A DNA stretch of 64,000 nt from Clostridiales bacterium (GTDB taxonomy: Bacteria; Bacillota; Clostridia; Saccharofermentanales; Saccharofermentanaceae). Both the position numbers and the translations under genes were made by a program. The stretch's first letter is position 1. The number at the start of each line of letters is the position of its first letter. The notes beneath the pieces were generated by a model, which was not told the DNA's origin, searched no databases, and saw only the letters and a program-made list of their open reading frames with translations. Location: the NCBI GenBank assembly GCA_017480325.1, contig JAFVAY010000003.1, positions 24,337 to 88,336 on the forward strand, given 5' to 3'. This document shows positions 19,356-28,617 of the stretch, piece after piece.

Positions 19356-21395
19356 TCAGTATGGCTGATCAGGAACGAATCCGGGATCCACAACGATCGG
19401 CTCGAATACTGCGGTATATGTAATGGTCGTAGGTGTCAGAGGATCTCCGTCGGGATCGTAAACCACGAAGGTATACACATTCGACTCGGTAACCACATTA
19501 TTATAAGGATCAAGCCATCTGGCGAATCTGTAGCCCTCTGCAGGAGTGGCTACCAGCGTAACCGTAGTATTAACATCAAAGGCTCCGCCGCCTTCTGCCG
19601 TGCCCTGTCCCGATACGATAGTGACTACATTAACCTGAGACGGCGTAGGAGTAGGCGTTCCTCCGCGCTCAACATCCTCCAAGGTTCCGATATAAAGTGT
19701 GATCGAAGATCTTCTGGGAAGAGTAATGCCAGCGACAGGATCCGTCAGTATGACGTACTGCTGATTCTCAGGGAGCACCAGAACATCTGTAGAACCTTCG
19801 ATATGTCCTATATTAAGCTCCTCTTCCTCAAGAAGCTCTCTTGCTTCCTCAAGAGTCAAGCCTGATAATACGGGAACCGTAGAGCTTGATGGAGCCTTGG
19901 CATAGACGATAACAATGGAAGACCCGACCTCTACCACAGAATTCTCCACAGGCTCCGTTCTTAATACCTGTCCCGGCTCGAAGTCTGAATTCGTTTCCTC
20001 AAGCACGCTTACCTGAAGCCCCAGAGACGACAGCATGGCGTAGACCTCGTGGTAATCAAGACCTGCGTAATTGCTTAATGTAATAGTCTCGGCCTCACCT
20101 GCCACAGTAAGAACGATCTTATGTATGTCAGAGCCCGAAGCGATAACAACACCCTCATTGATATTCTGACCGATGATGGTACCCGGAGCATAATCGGATG
20201 TAACCACAGTCTCGATATCGTAGGAGATGCGGTTAGCCTCCAGCTCGAGGATAACCTCGTCACGATTCCTCCCGATATAGTTACCGACAGTATAGTCACT
20301 GTTCTCCTCGATATGTGTCGCGGTGGAGATAGAATTAAGTATCAATACCGATACTCCCACCAGCACGCCCAATATCAGGAGCACTATGAAGATCAGCAGT
20401 ATGTTATCGCGAAGTCTTGAGAGCCTTCTTGCCTCGGCGCTTTTCTCGAGATCGCTTATCTTATCGTAATTAGGATCCTGTCTGAAGGATAAAGGCCCCG
20501 GCGTCTGAGTCTGCTCAACAGGCTCGTTACCTGCATTGATCACGCCGTAAACACCGTTAGGGTCCACCATAAGTGCATCTAGCTCCGTTACCATCTGTCT
20601 CATGGAGGAATAACGCTTATCGGGCGTCTTCTGCATACACTTAACTATGATGGAATCAAGTCCGTGGGGGATGTCGGGCACATAGTTCGATGCAAGCGGA
20701 GGAGGATCCTGAAGATGCTTCACCGCTATAGCGATATCCGAGTCTCCGTCGAAGGGCACACGTCCCGTGACCATCTCGAAAAGCATAACTCCCACAGAAT
20801 ATATATCCGACGCGGGTCCTACATTGTTACCTCTTGCCTGCTCCGGCGAGAAATAATGTACAGAACCGACGGCTCCTCCGGACGACATGGTTATGGTATT
20901 GCCTGATGCGGCTCTGGCAATACCAAAGTCTGTGATCTTAGCGATCCTGTCTCGGGAAATTAATATATTCTGGGGCTTGATATCCTTATGAATTATTCCG
21001 TTCCTGTGAGCGTACTCGAGAGCCATCCCCACCTGAATAACAATAGGAACGGCGACATTCCAGTCAAGATGTCCGTTCTGATTGATAAGGTCCTTAACCG
21101 TTATACCGTCAACATATTCCTGAACGATATATCTGAAGCTGCCTTCGTGTCCTACACCAAAGACCTTAACGATATTGGCGTGATTAAGAGAAGATACAGC
21201 CTTCGCCTCGGTATCGAATCTTCTGATAAACTCCTCATCTGCGGAGAATTCGGGCTTAAGGATCTTGATGGCTACCTTTACGCCTGATCCCATATCGGTA
21301 GCAAGATAAACATTGGCCATGCCTCCACGACCTATAGGCTTAATTATCTTGTACTTTCCGGCAAATATCTTGCCTTCCGGTCCCTGTGCGTTCAT
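19356..21395 (-). CDS. prkC: PASTA-domain Ser/Thr protein kinase with C-terminal InlB B-repeat-like domain
   Basis: Membrane kinase of the PrkC/Stk1 class that senses peptidoglycan fragments. Cytosolic kinase domain (about residues 11-275) has GRGGMANVYLA, AIKILKP, HKDIKPQNILI and DFGIARA; the membrane helix is near 335-357; three PASTA repeats follow (about 365-570). Unusually, about 85 more residues after a PTPTPS linker resemble a divergent InlB B-repeat (ATPAEGYRFARW, YTAVFEP). The catalytic loop reads HKD instead of the usual HRD. The ATG follows AGGAG. The PP2C phosphatase normally found between rlmN and prkC is absent; only 60 AT-rich bases separate them. Confidence 0.94.
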   Translation of the reverse strand: MNAQGPEGKIFAGKYKIIKPIGRGGMANVYLATDMGSGVKVAIKILKPEFSADEEFIRRFDTEAKAVSSLNHANIVKVFGVGHEGSFRYIVQEYVDGITVKDLINQNGHLDWNVAVPIVIQVGMALEYAHRNGIIHKDIKPQNILISRDRIAKITDFGIARAASGNTITMSSGGAVGSVHYFSPEQARGNNVGPASDIYSVGVMLFEMVTGRVPFDGDSDIAIAVKHLQDPPPLASNYVPDIPHGLDSIIVKCMQKTPDKRYSSMRQMVTELDALMVDPNGVYGVINAGNEPVEQTQTPGPLSFRQDPNYDKISDLEKSAEARRLSRLRDNILLIFIVLLILGVLVGVSVLILNSISTATHIEENSDYTVGNYIGRNRDEVILELEANRISYDIETVVTSDYAPGTIIGQNINEGVVIASGSDIHKIVLTVAGEAETITLSNYAGLDYHEVYAMLSSLGLQVSVLEETNSDFEPGQVLRTEPVENSVVEVGSSIVIVYAKAPSSSTVPVLSGLTLEEARELLEEEELNIGHIEGSTDVLVLPENQQYVILTDPVAGITLPRRSSITLYIGTLEDVERGGTPTPTPSQVNVVTIVSGQGTAEGGGAFDVNTTVTLVATPAEGYRFARWLDPYNNVVTESNVYTFVVYDPDGDPLTPTTITYTAVFEPIVVDPGFVPDQPY

Positions 21396-21455
21396 CAGAC
21401 TACTCCTAGTTTATTTCTTATCAACAATTCTATATTATAACGCATTACAAGTTGG

Positions 21456-22511
21456 TTACACTTCTTTTCGCATATCTTCCTCGATACCGCGCCTCAGCTG
21501 ACCGCAGGCTGCCATAATATCCGTGCCCATCTCTCGTCTCAGGGTTGCATTGACTCCGCGGCTCTCAAGAGCCTTCTTAAATGCCTGGACTCTTCCGGGA
21601 GCACTTCTCTTATAAGGGCTCGAGGGGAATTCGTTGGCTGCAATAAGATTAACGTGACAATTAAGCCCCTTAAGAAGCGTCGATAGCTGCTCGGCACACG
21701 CGAAGGTATCATTGACCTCATTAAAAAGCGAATACTCGAAGGTGATCCTTCTGCCTGTCACATCAACATATTCACGGCAAGCCTTAATAAGCTCTGTAAT
21801 ACTGTAGGCAGAAGCCACAGGCATGAGCTCGCGGCGAAGCTCGTCATTAGGAGCGTGAAGCGATATGGCCAGATTGACCTGAAGCTTCATGGCAGTGAAC
21901 TCTTTAATCTTGGGAACGATCCCGCAGGTAGATACCGTGATATGTCTGGCGCCCATATTGACGCCGTCAGGATCATTCATGAGCTTGATGAAGGTAATAA
22001 GATTCTCGAAGTTATCGAAGGGCTCACCGATGCCCATTACCACTACGGTCCTTATCTTCTCACCTATATGCTCTGAGGACATAAGCACCTGCGCGGCCAT
22101 CTCACCTGCCGTCAGAGAACGGCCGAAGCCTGCCTTGGCGGAAGCACAGAAGGTACATCCCATCTTACAGCCCGCCTGAGAGGATATACAGACGGAAAGT
22201 CCGGTCTTATATCTCATTATCACCGTCTCGATGATATTGCCGTCGGGAAGAAGATATACAAGCTTCCTTGTGCCGTCGATCTCGGAAATAAACTCGTCAA
22301 TTATCTTCATTCTCGAGAAGCTGAAGTCAGATTCCAGCTGTTGTCTCATAGAAGCCGGTATATTAGTCATCTTAGACGTATCGGTAACGCCCGAGGTAAG
22401 CCACTTCATTATCTGTCCCGCGCGGAACCTAGGATACCCGTTATCAAGGCACCATTGAAGCAGCTCCTCTTCTGTAAGATCAAGACAGTATTTCTTCGAT
22501 ACGTTATCCAT
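21456..22511 (-). CDS. rlmN: Dual-specificity 23S rRNA (A2503)/tRNA (A37) methyltransferase RlmN
   Basis: Radical-SAM enzyme that adds a C2 methyl group to A2503 of 23S rRNA and A37 of some tRNAs. The cluster-binding CKMGCTFC (about residues 115-122), GIGEPFDN, and the late catalytic Cys region VRREMGTDIMAACGQL are present. Length (351) is standard. It overlaps the rsmB stop by eight bases and continues the translation-gene run def-fmt-rsmB-rlmN. Confidence 0.96.
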   Translation of the reverse strand: MDNVSKKYCLDLTEEELLQWCLDNGYPRFRAGQIMKWLTSGVTDTSKMTNIPASMRQQLESDFSFSRMKIIDEFISEIDGTRKLVYLLPDGNIIETVIMRYKTGLSVCISSQAGCKMGCTFCASAKAGFGRSLTAGEMAAQVLMSSEHIGEKIRTVVVMGIGEPFDNFENLITFIKLMNDPDGVNMGARHITVSTCGIVPKIKEFTAMKLQVNLAISLHAPNDELRRELMPVASAYSITELIKACREYVDVTGRRITFEYSLFNEVNDTFACAEQLSTLLKGLNCHVNLIAANEFPSSPYKRSAPGRVQAFKKALESRGVNATLRREMGTDIMAACGQLRRGIEEDMRKEV

Positions 22512-23763
22512 TATTCCTCCGAAGCCTTGCTACAAAGAACCCTTCACAACCGTCCTGGTCGGGGAAGAAGGTCCTTTGTGATTCAGTTATAAACTCTTTA
22601 TGCTCTTCGGTAAACCAAGTTACCTGATCTTCATTCTCAGCCTTATTGATTGTACATGTGCTGTACACAAGCACGCCACCATCCTTAACCATTCCGGCCA
22701 TATTATCAAGTATCAGCCTCTGCTTCTGCCTGATCTGTTCAATACGATCGTAGGTTATCGTGAGCCTAATATCAGGCTTACTGCCGATAAGGCCCAAGCC
22801 GCTGCACGGCGCATCACACAGTATAAGATCAAAGCCTTCGACATCCTTATAAGTCACACTGTCTGCCACCTTGGCGGTTATCGAGGTGATACCGAGCCTT
22901 CGGGCATTGTCGTCTATAAGCTTTACTCTTGAGGCATTGATATCAAGTGCCGTTATGTCAGCCTTATTGTTGGTTAATTGAGCCAGGTGCGTGCTCTTCC
23001 CTCCCGGAGCAGCACAGCAGTCAAGCATCCTCATTCCCTCAGAAGGAGAGGCTATAATAGACGCCATCTGTGCGCCCTCACCCTGCACCATAAAGTCGCC
23101 GTTCTTATACGCGATGGAATTCTCTATAGAAGGAGAATCACCTGAGGGTCTTATTATCAGTGCATCCTCCGATAAAGAAGACAACGACACTTCAAAGCCT
23201 TCAAGCTCAAGCTCTGAGGCAAGAGTAGGTTTATCAGTCTTAAGCGTATTCACTCTTATCGCCAGAGGCGACGGCTTAAGAAGTGCCCGCGCGATAGAAG
23301 GAGCTCTTTCCTTGCCGTAGGATTTCTTGATAAGGCCGTATATCTCAGGCTTAAGAGAGAAAGCAGCCTCAGGACTTTTATCATTCGTAAGATCTCTTTG
23401 CTCCTTCGGGATAAGTGCGATCTTACGAAGCACGGCGTTAACCATACCCGAGGCTCTTCCTGCATACTTCTTGGCAAGCTCGACTGACGTATTTACTGCG
23501 GCATAATCCGGTACCTTATCTGAGAAAAATAGCTGCCATACTCCGAAACGAAGGATAGTACGAACCTTAGGATCCAACGAGGAAACATCTTTACCGGCAG
23601 ATTTGTTAATAATATGATCTTCGGCATATACATAGGTCAGAGTGCCGTATACCGCCGCACGGACGAAGTCATCCACGCCCTTTTGATTCAGGGAAAGATT
23701 AGAGAAAGCGCCCTTCTCTGCACAGTCGTAGATGATGGAATAACAAAGCTCCCTGTCTTCCAA
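22504..23763 (-). CDS. rsmB: 16S rRNA (C967-C5) methyltransferase RsmB
   Basis: SAM-dependent methyltransferase for C967 of 16S rRNA. The N-terminal NusB-like RNA-binding domain (about residues 1-130) is followed by the catalytic domain with CCAAPGGKSTHLA, LCDAPCSGLG and VYSTCTI, giving the two active-site cysteines. Length (419) is slightly below the usual 430-450. It starts one base after the fmt stop and overlaps rlmN. Confidence 0.95.
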   Translation of the reverse strand: MEDRELCYSIIYDCAEKGAFSNLSLNQKGVDDFVRAAVYGTLTYVYAEDHIINKSAGKDVSSLDPKVRTILRFGVWQLFFSDKVPDYAAVNTSVELAKKYAGRASGMVNAVLRKIALIPKEQRDLTNDKSPEAAFSLKPEIYGLIKKSYGKERAPSIARALLKPSPLAIRVNTLKTDKPTLASELELEGFEVSLSSLSEDALIIRPSGDSPSIENSIAYKNGDFMVQGEGAQMASIIASPSEGMRMLDCCAAPGGKSTHLAQLTNNKADITALDINASRVKLIDDNARRLGITSITAKVADSVTYKDVEGFDLILCDAPCSGLGLIGSKPDIRLTITYDRIEQIRQKQRLILDNMAGMVKDGGVLVYSTCTINKAENEDQVTWFTEEHKEFITESQRTFFPDQDGCEGFFVARLRRNNG

Positions 23764-23764
23764 G

Positions 23765-24712
23765 TCAGGCTCCGAAGCGTTGTCCTGTTCTGTAGTTATG
23801 GGCGCAGTCCGAGGCCTGAAGTCTCTTACCGCCCTCCGACTGAAGCTCGAGTATATCGATGGCGCCTTGACCGCATTTAACCTTAAGGGTCCCCTTGCCG
23901 GCGACTAATATCTCACCCGGCAAAGCCTCTATATCACAGGCCTCATCAAGTCTTGAAGCATATATTTTGATCCTCTTGCCGTTAAAGGTCGAAGAGCATC
24001 CTGGCCAGGCACATAAAGCTCTTATTCTGTCGTGGATCTGTCTTGCCGTATCAGACCAGTCAAGGATACCGTCCTCGGGCCTTACCGGCGAGGTCTTAGT
24101 GACCTTCGACTCATCCTGAGGAATAGGAGTGATCTTACCTTCCGTGTAATCGTCTATCGTATCAAGGAGAAGCCTTGTCCCGGCTGTAGCAAGCTTTCCC
24201 ATCAGAATATCCGTAGTATCGTTAATATCGATATTGACCTCTGTCTGTCTTAGCATATCACCTGTGTCCATGCCGACATCCATCTTCATTATCGTAACGC
24301 CGGTAACCTCATCACCGTTAATGATGGAGAACTGAACCGGCGCCGCTCCCCTATACCTGGGAAGAAGAGACGCATGGACATTGATACATCCGAACCTGGG
24401 GATATCCAGCATCCTCTGGGGAAGGATCTTACCGTAAGCTGCGGTTACTATAAGATCAGGCTCCTTAGCGCTTATATACTCATAAGCCTCGTCAGTCCTA
24501 AGAGAATCGGGCTGATATACCTCGATACCAAGATCCGATGCACATACCTTAGCCGGAGGAGCGGTAAGAATATGCTTACGTCCTACAGGCTTATCCGGCT
24601 GGGATACGCACAGCACGACATTATATCCGGCGTCTGAAAGCCCCTTGAGGACCGTCGCCGACAGATCCGGGGTGCCCATGAATACGATCCTCAGAGCTTT
24701 ACTCACGCTCAA
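23765..24712 (-). CDS. fmt: Methionyl-tRNA formyltransferase
   Basis: Formylates the initiator Met-tRNA from 10-formyl-THF. Shows FMGTPDLSATVL, SLLPRYRGAAPVQ with the catalytic Asn-His pair just before (INVHASLLP), and TGVTIMKMDVGMDTGDML. The C-terminal domain begins about residue 208. Length (315) is standard. It overlaps the def 3' end by 14 bases, the classical def-fmt pair. Confidence 0.96.
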   Translation of the reverse strand: MSVSKALRIVFMGTPDLSATVLKGLSDAGYNVVLCVSQPDKPVGRKHILTAPPAKVCASDLGIEVYQPDSLRTDEAYEYISAKEPDLIVTAAYGKILPQRMLDIPRFGCINVHASLLPRYRGAAPVQFSIINGDEVTGVTIMKMDVGMDTGDMLRQTEVNIDINDTTDILMGKLATAGTRLLLDTIDDYTEGKITPIPQDESKVTKTSPVRPEDGILDWSDTARQIHDRIRALCAWPGCSSTFNGKRIKIYASRLDEACDIEALPGEILVAGKGTLKVKCGQGAIDILELQSEGGKRLQASDCAHNYRTGQRFGA

Positions 24713-25175
24713 CCGCCTCTACAGTTCCGGGGATCGCCTTATCAGTAAACAGGATCCCGTCCAAGTGATCGTATTCATGACAGATACAGTCCGCCAGAAG
24801 ACCCTCAGCATCCATCTCGAAGGGATTGCCGTCTATATCTAGGGCCTTGACATGTATCTTCATGGGACGCATTACCTCGCCGCCCTTACCGGGAACAGAC
24901 AGACACCCCTCAGAGCATCTCTGCTCACCCTCGGTCGAGGTGATCTCTGGATTAATAAAGTTGATCCTGCCGTGTTCGTCTCCGATATCGACTACAAAAG
25001 CTCTTCTTAAGACGCCGACCTGAACTGCCGCGAGTCCGATACCTCTGTTGTCATAGTACATGGTCTCTGCCATGTCATCCAGAAGCTTAACTATCCTGGG
25101 AGTTATCTCCTCGATTGTTCTTGATTTCTTACGAAGGATGGGATCCCCTTCGGTTACAATATTTCTTAAGGCCAT
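24699..25175 (-). CDS. def: Peptide deformylase
   Basis: Metalloenzyme that removes the formyl group from new proteins. All three family motifs are seen: GIGLAAVQVG, EGCLS (metal Cys) and HEYDH (metal His pair and catalytic Glu). At 158 residues it is a short, type-1-like form. The ATG follows AGGAG. A promoter-like TGTGGTAAAATAC lies 30 bases upstream, so the def-fmt-rsmB-rlmN-prkC part may also start here. Confidence 0.96.
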   Translation of the reverse strand: MALRNIVTEGDPILRKKSRTIEEITPRIVKLLDDMAETMYYDNRGIGLAAVQVGVLRRAFVVDIGDEHGRINFINPEITSTEGEQRCSEGCLSVPGKGGEVMRPMKIHVKALDIDGNPFEMDAEGLLADCICHEYDHLDGILFTDKAIPGTVEAVERE

Positions 25176-25204
25176 ACATTCACTCCTGATTCTTTTTACG
25201 TGAT

Positions 25205-25217
25205 GTATTTTACCACA
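25205..25217 (-). promoter_or_regulatory. Extended -10-like motif upstream of def
   Basis: TGTGGTAAAATAC is identical to the 13-mer before purD, and CACGT follows shortly after in both. It lies in the 53-base gap between the DUF2974 gene and def. No clear -35 is seen. Confidence 0.4.
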
Positions 25218-25228
25218 ATCAGGTATGA

Positions 25229-26338
25229 TCAGGCCTTTGTTTTGTCTGAAGCTTCCTTAAGGACGTTTCCAGCGCTGCCCAGAAGCCTTCGCGCTGCTGC
25301 CAGGAAGCCCTTCTTAGTCTCATCGTCGATGGAGGAATAGGTCTTGATCATGGAGTTCAGGGTCTCCGCCCGCATGGAGGAGAACTGGGCCAGAGTGTGG
25401 GCGTCAGAGCTCATCATGAGGTTAAACACGGTGTCAACGAACTGCTCCCTCTGCTTCTTGTCAAGACCGGAGATCCAATCCTTAAAGGTCTTGTCCACGA
25501 AGCGGCTACCTGCATTCACCTCCTCCTTATGAACGAACTCATGAGGCCCGACCTCCCAGGACAGAAGCTCGTGCTGCATTATCCCCGTCTCATCGGAATG
25601 AACCACGGAATAATCCTCCAGATGCTCGAGTATCATGCCTACCACGGAGAACTCGGGCACATAGGTGTGGATCCTGTCCCCGATCTTAATAAAATCGTCG
25701 GTCTTCATTATCTTCTCGGTAAAACCGGGGCCGTCGAAATTATATATATCGCTTATGGCTGCGTTATATCTCTCATTACAGTAGGTCGCGGCATAGATGG
25801 CAAGGTTACCGCCCTTGGAATGACCTCCGATAATGAAGGTCCCGTCCTTATAGGAGGAAGCCACATTCTCGAAGTAGGACAGAGCCTTGGTCTGGGCCGG
25901 CACCGGGAACTCGAAGCCCATATTAAAGTCTTCCTTCCACCCTATGATGGTGTTATCTGTGCCTCTATAGGCAACATAATAGTTCTGCTCCCCGTCAAGA
26001 TCAAAAAGGCTTGCAGAGAACTGGATCTGACGCTCTTCGTCTATCTCGTTAACATATCCGGATATCCTCATACTGCCAAATCGGGCGGACAATCCCATCT
26101 GACGGATAAAGCCGAAGTCGCGGTCTCTGTTAAGGACATCATCATTAAGATTCGGACGGTTCATAAGAGCATTACATACATCGCTTACGGTCATCCACTC
26201 ACGAACGCTGTCAGATACTATATGGTCGAAGGGCTCGTAACAGAACCTTGCCAGTATACCGGCATCAACTTCATTAAACGGAGCCTCCTTTAAGGTCAGA
26301 TCTCCTCTCCATCTCAGGTAATCCGATATAGTCTCCAT
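25229..26338 (-). CDS. Mbeg1-like (DUF2974) alpha/beta hydrolase
   Basis: Predicted lipase-like hydrolase of the DUF2974/Mbeg1 family (369 residues). The nucleophile elbow is GGHSKGGNLAIYAA, with a following NFDGPGF; YYVAYRGTDNTIIGWKEDF matches the family's strand region. No signal peptide or membrane helix is seen, so it is probably cytosolic. It starts two bases after the priA stop and precedes def. The substrate is unknown. It is common in Clostridia but not usually part of the priA-def run. Confidence 0.85.
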   Translation of the reverse strand: METISDYLRWRGDLTLKEAPFNEVDAGILARFCYEPFDHIVSDSVREWMTVSDVCNALMNRPNLNDDVLNRDRDFGFIRQMGLSARFGSMRISGYVNEIDEERQIQFSASLFDLDGEQNYYVAYRGTDNTIIGWKEDFNMGFEFPVPAQTKALSYFENVASSYKDGTFIIGGHSKGGNLAIYAATYCNERYNAAISDIYNFDGPGFTEKIMKTDDFIKIGDRIHTYVPEFSVVGMILEHLEDYSVVHSDETGIMQHELLSWEVGPHEFVHKEEVNAGSRFVDKTFKDWISGLDKKQREQFVDTVFNLMMSSDAHTLAQFSSMRAETLNSMIKTYSSIDDETKKGFLAAARRLLGSAGNVLKEASDKTKA

Positions 26339-26340
26339 GA

Positions 26341-28614
26341 TCAGCTCCCTCCTGCATCATTATCGAATGACAGCGGATAAACGGAGGGATCAAAGTCCTC
26401 CATCATCTGCCTGAAGACCTCGTTCAGGTACGATCTTCGGGTTGATTTTATCATAAAGACATAACGGTATCTCCCACGAAGCTCGTATATAGGGGCAGGA
26501 ACAGGCCCGAACAGCTCAAGTCCCAGACTGCTGTCCTGGTATGAAAGGAAATCCTTAAGATATTTTCTGACATCCTCCGACCTTCTAATGAGCATATCCT
26601 CATCAGGGAGGGACAGTATGATCTCTCCTACAGCCTTAAACGGCGGAAGGCTCATGACCTGACGGTACTTTATCTCCGAATCATAGAAGGCCTCGTAATC
26701 TTGATCTGCGGCATACATCAGAAGCGGGTTATCAGGATGAAGGCTTTGAAGGAATACCTTCCCGGGGACATTACCTCTGCCCGCTCTTCCCGCGGCCTGA
26801 GTTATGAGCTCGAAGGCTCGCTCTGAGGACTTATAATCCGAGGACATCGAGATAAGGTCGGCACCGAGAACCCCAACCACGGTTACGCTGGGGAAATCAT
26901 GCCCCTTGGCGATCATCTGAGTCCCGATCAGTATATCCGCCTCTTTATTACGGAACTTTCCCAGAATAGTCTCGTGGGCTCCCGGAAGCATAGTAGTATC
27001 CTGATCCATTCGAAGGACCTTACGGTCGGGATAAAGCTCCTTTAATATCTCCTCGAGCTTTTGGGTCCCCACTCCCGCTCTTTTGAACTTCGTGCCCTCG
27101 CATTCCTTACAAACGGCCTTGGAGCACGGTATGGTGTAGCCACAGTAATGGCATATCATAAGGCTCTCAGAATCCTTACGATAATGAAGCGTCATCGCCA
27201 CGGAGCAGTCGGGACAATACACCGGCTCGCCGCAGGAGCTACAGATCAAAGTCCTGGAATAGCCTCTTCTGTTAAGGAAGAGCATGACCTGCTGTCCCTC
27301 GGAGAAGGCCTTAGCCATGGCAACTCTTAAGGGGGCCGACAGAAGATCACCGTAGCCTTCCTGCACCTGTCTTCTCATATCAACTATAGAGACCTCAGGC
27401 AGCACCGCATCAGCCGACGCTCTCTTATTGAGCTTAAGAAGCCTATATTGCCCATTAGCCGCTGCGTAATAAGAGGTCACGAGAGGCGTCGCTGATCCCA
27501 ATATCAGAGGACAGGAATTATACTTCATCCTTAAGAAAGCTATATCTCTCGTGCTGTACTTAGGGAAGGACTCAGACTTATACGAGGAATCGTGTTCTTC
27601 GTCTATAATGATCAGCTTAAGATTCTCCACCGGCGCGAAGATAGAGCTTCTCGGACCTACCACTATCCGCGCCTGCCCTCTTCTAATCCTGTCCCACTCA
27701 TCATATCGCTGACGGTCCGTAAGCCTGCTGTGCATAACTGCCGCAGTATCGCCGAATCTTCCTCTTATCCAGCTTACGGTCTGAGGGGTAAGGGATATCT
27801 CCGGCACCAGGTAAATAACACACCCGCCGCGATCAAGAACCTCTCCCGCGCACTTAAGGTACACCTCGGTCTTCCCGCTTCCGGTAATGCCGTTAAGAAG
27901 AAACACCTGCGGGCTCCCCAGAGCCGCTCTTACCGTCTCATAGGCCTCCTGTTGCTCATCATTAAGCTCATGCACTATGCGAAAAGCATCCGGCGATCCC
28001 TCATCAACGGCAATACTTTCCTCCTCGATCTCCTCGCGGGTAAGCATTCTGATAGTAAGCTTAATAAGCCCCTTCTCCTTAAGACCTCGAAGCTGCGCAT
28101 CCGAGGCTTTGACCGAGGATAAGAGCTTCTTACGCTCTGTCGTTCCCTGATCGAGAAGATACTCGAGCATATGAATATGAGCAACCGAGCGAAGCCCTCC
28201 GGACGCTAATACAGCTCTGGCATCCTGCTCCGAGCTTAACTCCACGAAGGTTGCCTTAGCCTTGGCGACAGTCCCCACCGCCGCAGGGATCATCATGGTG
28301 ATCACATCACCGTAGGTACACAGTAGTCTTTTCTTAAGCGGATCCAGAAGCGCCAGCTGATCTTTTTTAAGAACGGGATAAAGATCCAGAAGAGAATTGA
28401 CCTCCTTAAGCTTAGAAGGATCAAAGCCGAGGTCAGCCTCATTGTCACTTACGCTTACGACCAAGGCGGTTGAGGTCCTGTTGCCAAACCCGAAGGGCAC
28501 CTTAACATAGGATCCCGGCACCACCTTATCGGCCAATGATTCAGGAACCTTATAGGTATAGGCTTTGTCAGTCTGCCTTACCGATTCTCTAAGCAGGACC
28601 CTGCAGAACCTCAT
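26341..28614 (-). CDS. priA: Primosomal replication restart helicase PriA
   Basis: Superfamily 2 helicase that reloads the replisome at stalled forks. The N-terminal 3'-DNA-binding domain is followed by Walker A GITGSGKTEVYL, DEEHDSSYKSE, zinc-binding cysteine pairs (CSSCGEPVYCPDC, CHYCGYTIPC, CKECEG) and the helicase motif GTQMIAKGHDFP. Length (757) is normal. Three bases separate it from polC. Its sequence up to the DUF2974 gene leaves no room for a terminator. Confidence 0.96.
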   Translation of the reverse strand: MRFCRVLLRESVRQTDKAYTYKVPESLADKVVPGSYVKVPFGFGNRTSTALVVSVSDNEADLGFDPSKLKEVNSLLDLYPVLKKDQLALLDPLKKRLLCTYGDVITMMIPAAVGTVAKAKATFVELSSEQDARAVLASGGLRSVAHIHMLEYLLDQGTTERKKLLSSVKASDAQLRGLKEKGLIKLTIRMLTREEIEEESIAVDEGSPDAFRIVHELNDEQQEAYETVRAALGSPQVFLLNGITGSGKTEVYLKCAGEVLDRGGCVIYLVPEISLTPQTVSWIRGRFGDTAAVMHSRLTDRQRYDEWDRIRRGQARIVVGPRSSIFAPVENLKLIIIDEEHDSSYKSESFPKYSTRDIAFLRMKYNSCPLILGSATPLVTSYYAAANGQYRLLKLNKRASADAVLPEVSIVDMRRQVQEGYGDLLSAPLRVAMAKAFSEGQQVMLFLNRRGYSRTLICSSCGEPVYCPDCSVAMTLHYRKDSESLMICHYCGYTIPCSKAVCKECEGTKFKRAGVGTQKLEEILKELYPDRKVLRMDQDTTMLPGAHETILGKFRNKEADILIGTQMIAKGHDFPSVTVVGVLGADLISMSSDYKSSERAFELITQAAGRAGRGNVPGKVFLQSLHPDNPLLMYAADQDYEAFYDSEIKYRQVMSLPPFKAVGEIILSLPDEDMLIRRSEDVRKYLKDFLSYQDSSLGLELFGPVPAPIYELRGRYRYVFMIKSTRRSYLNEVFRQMMEDFDPSVYPLSFDNDAGGS

Positions 28615-28617
28615 TCG

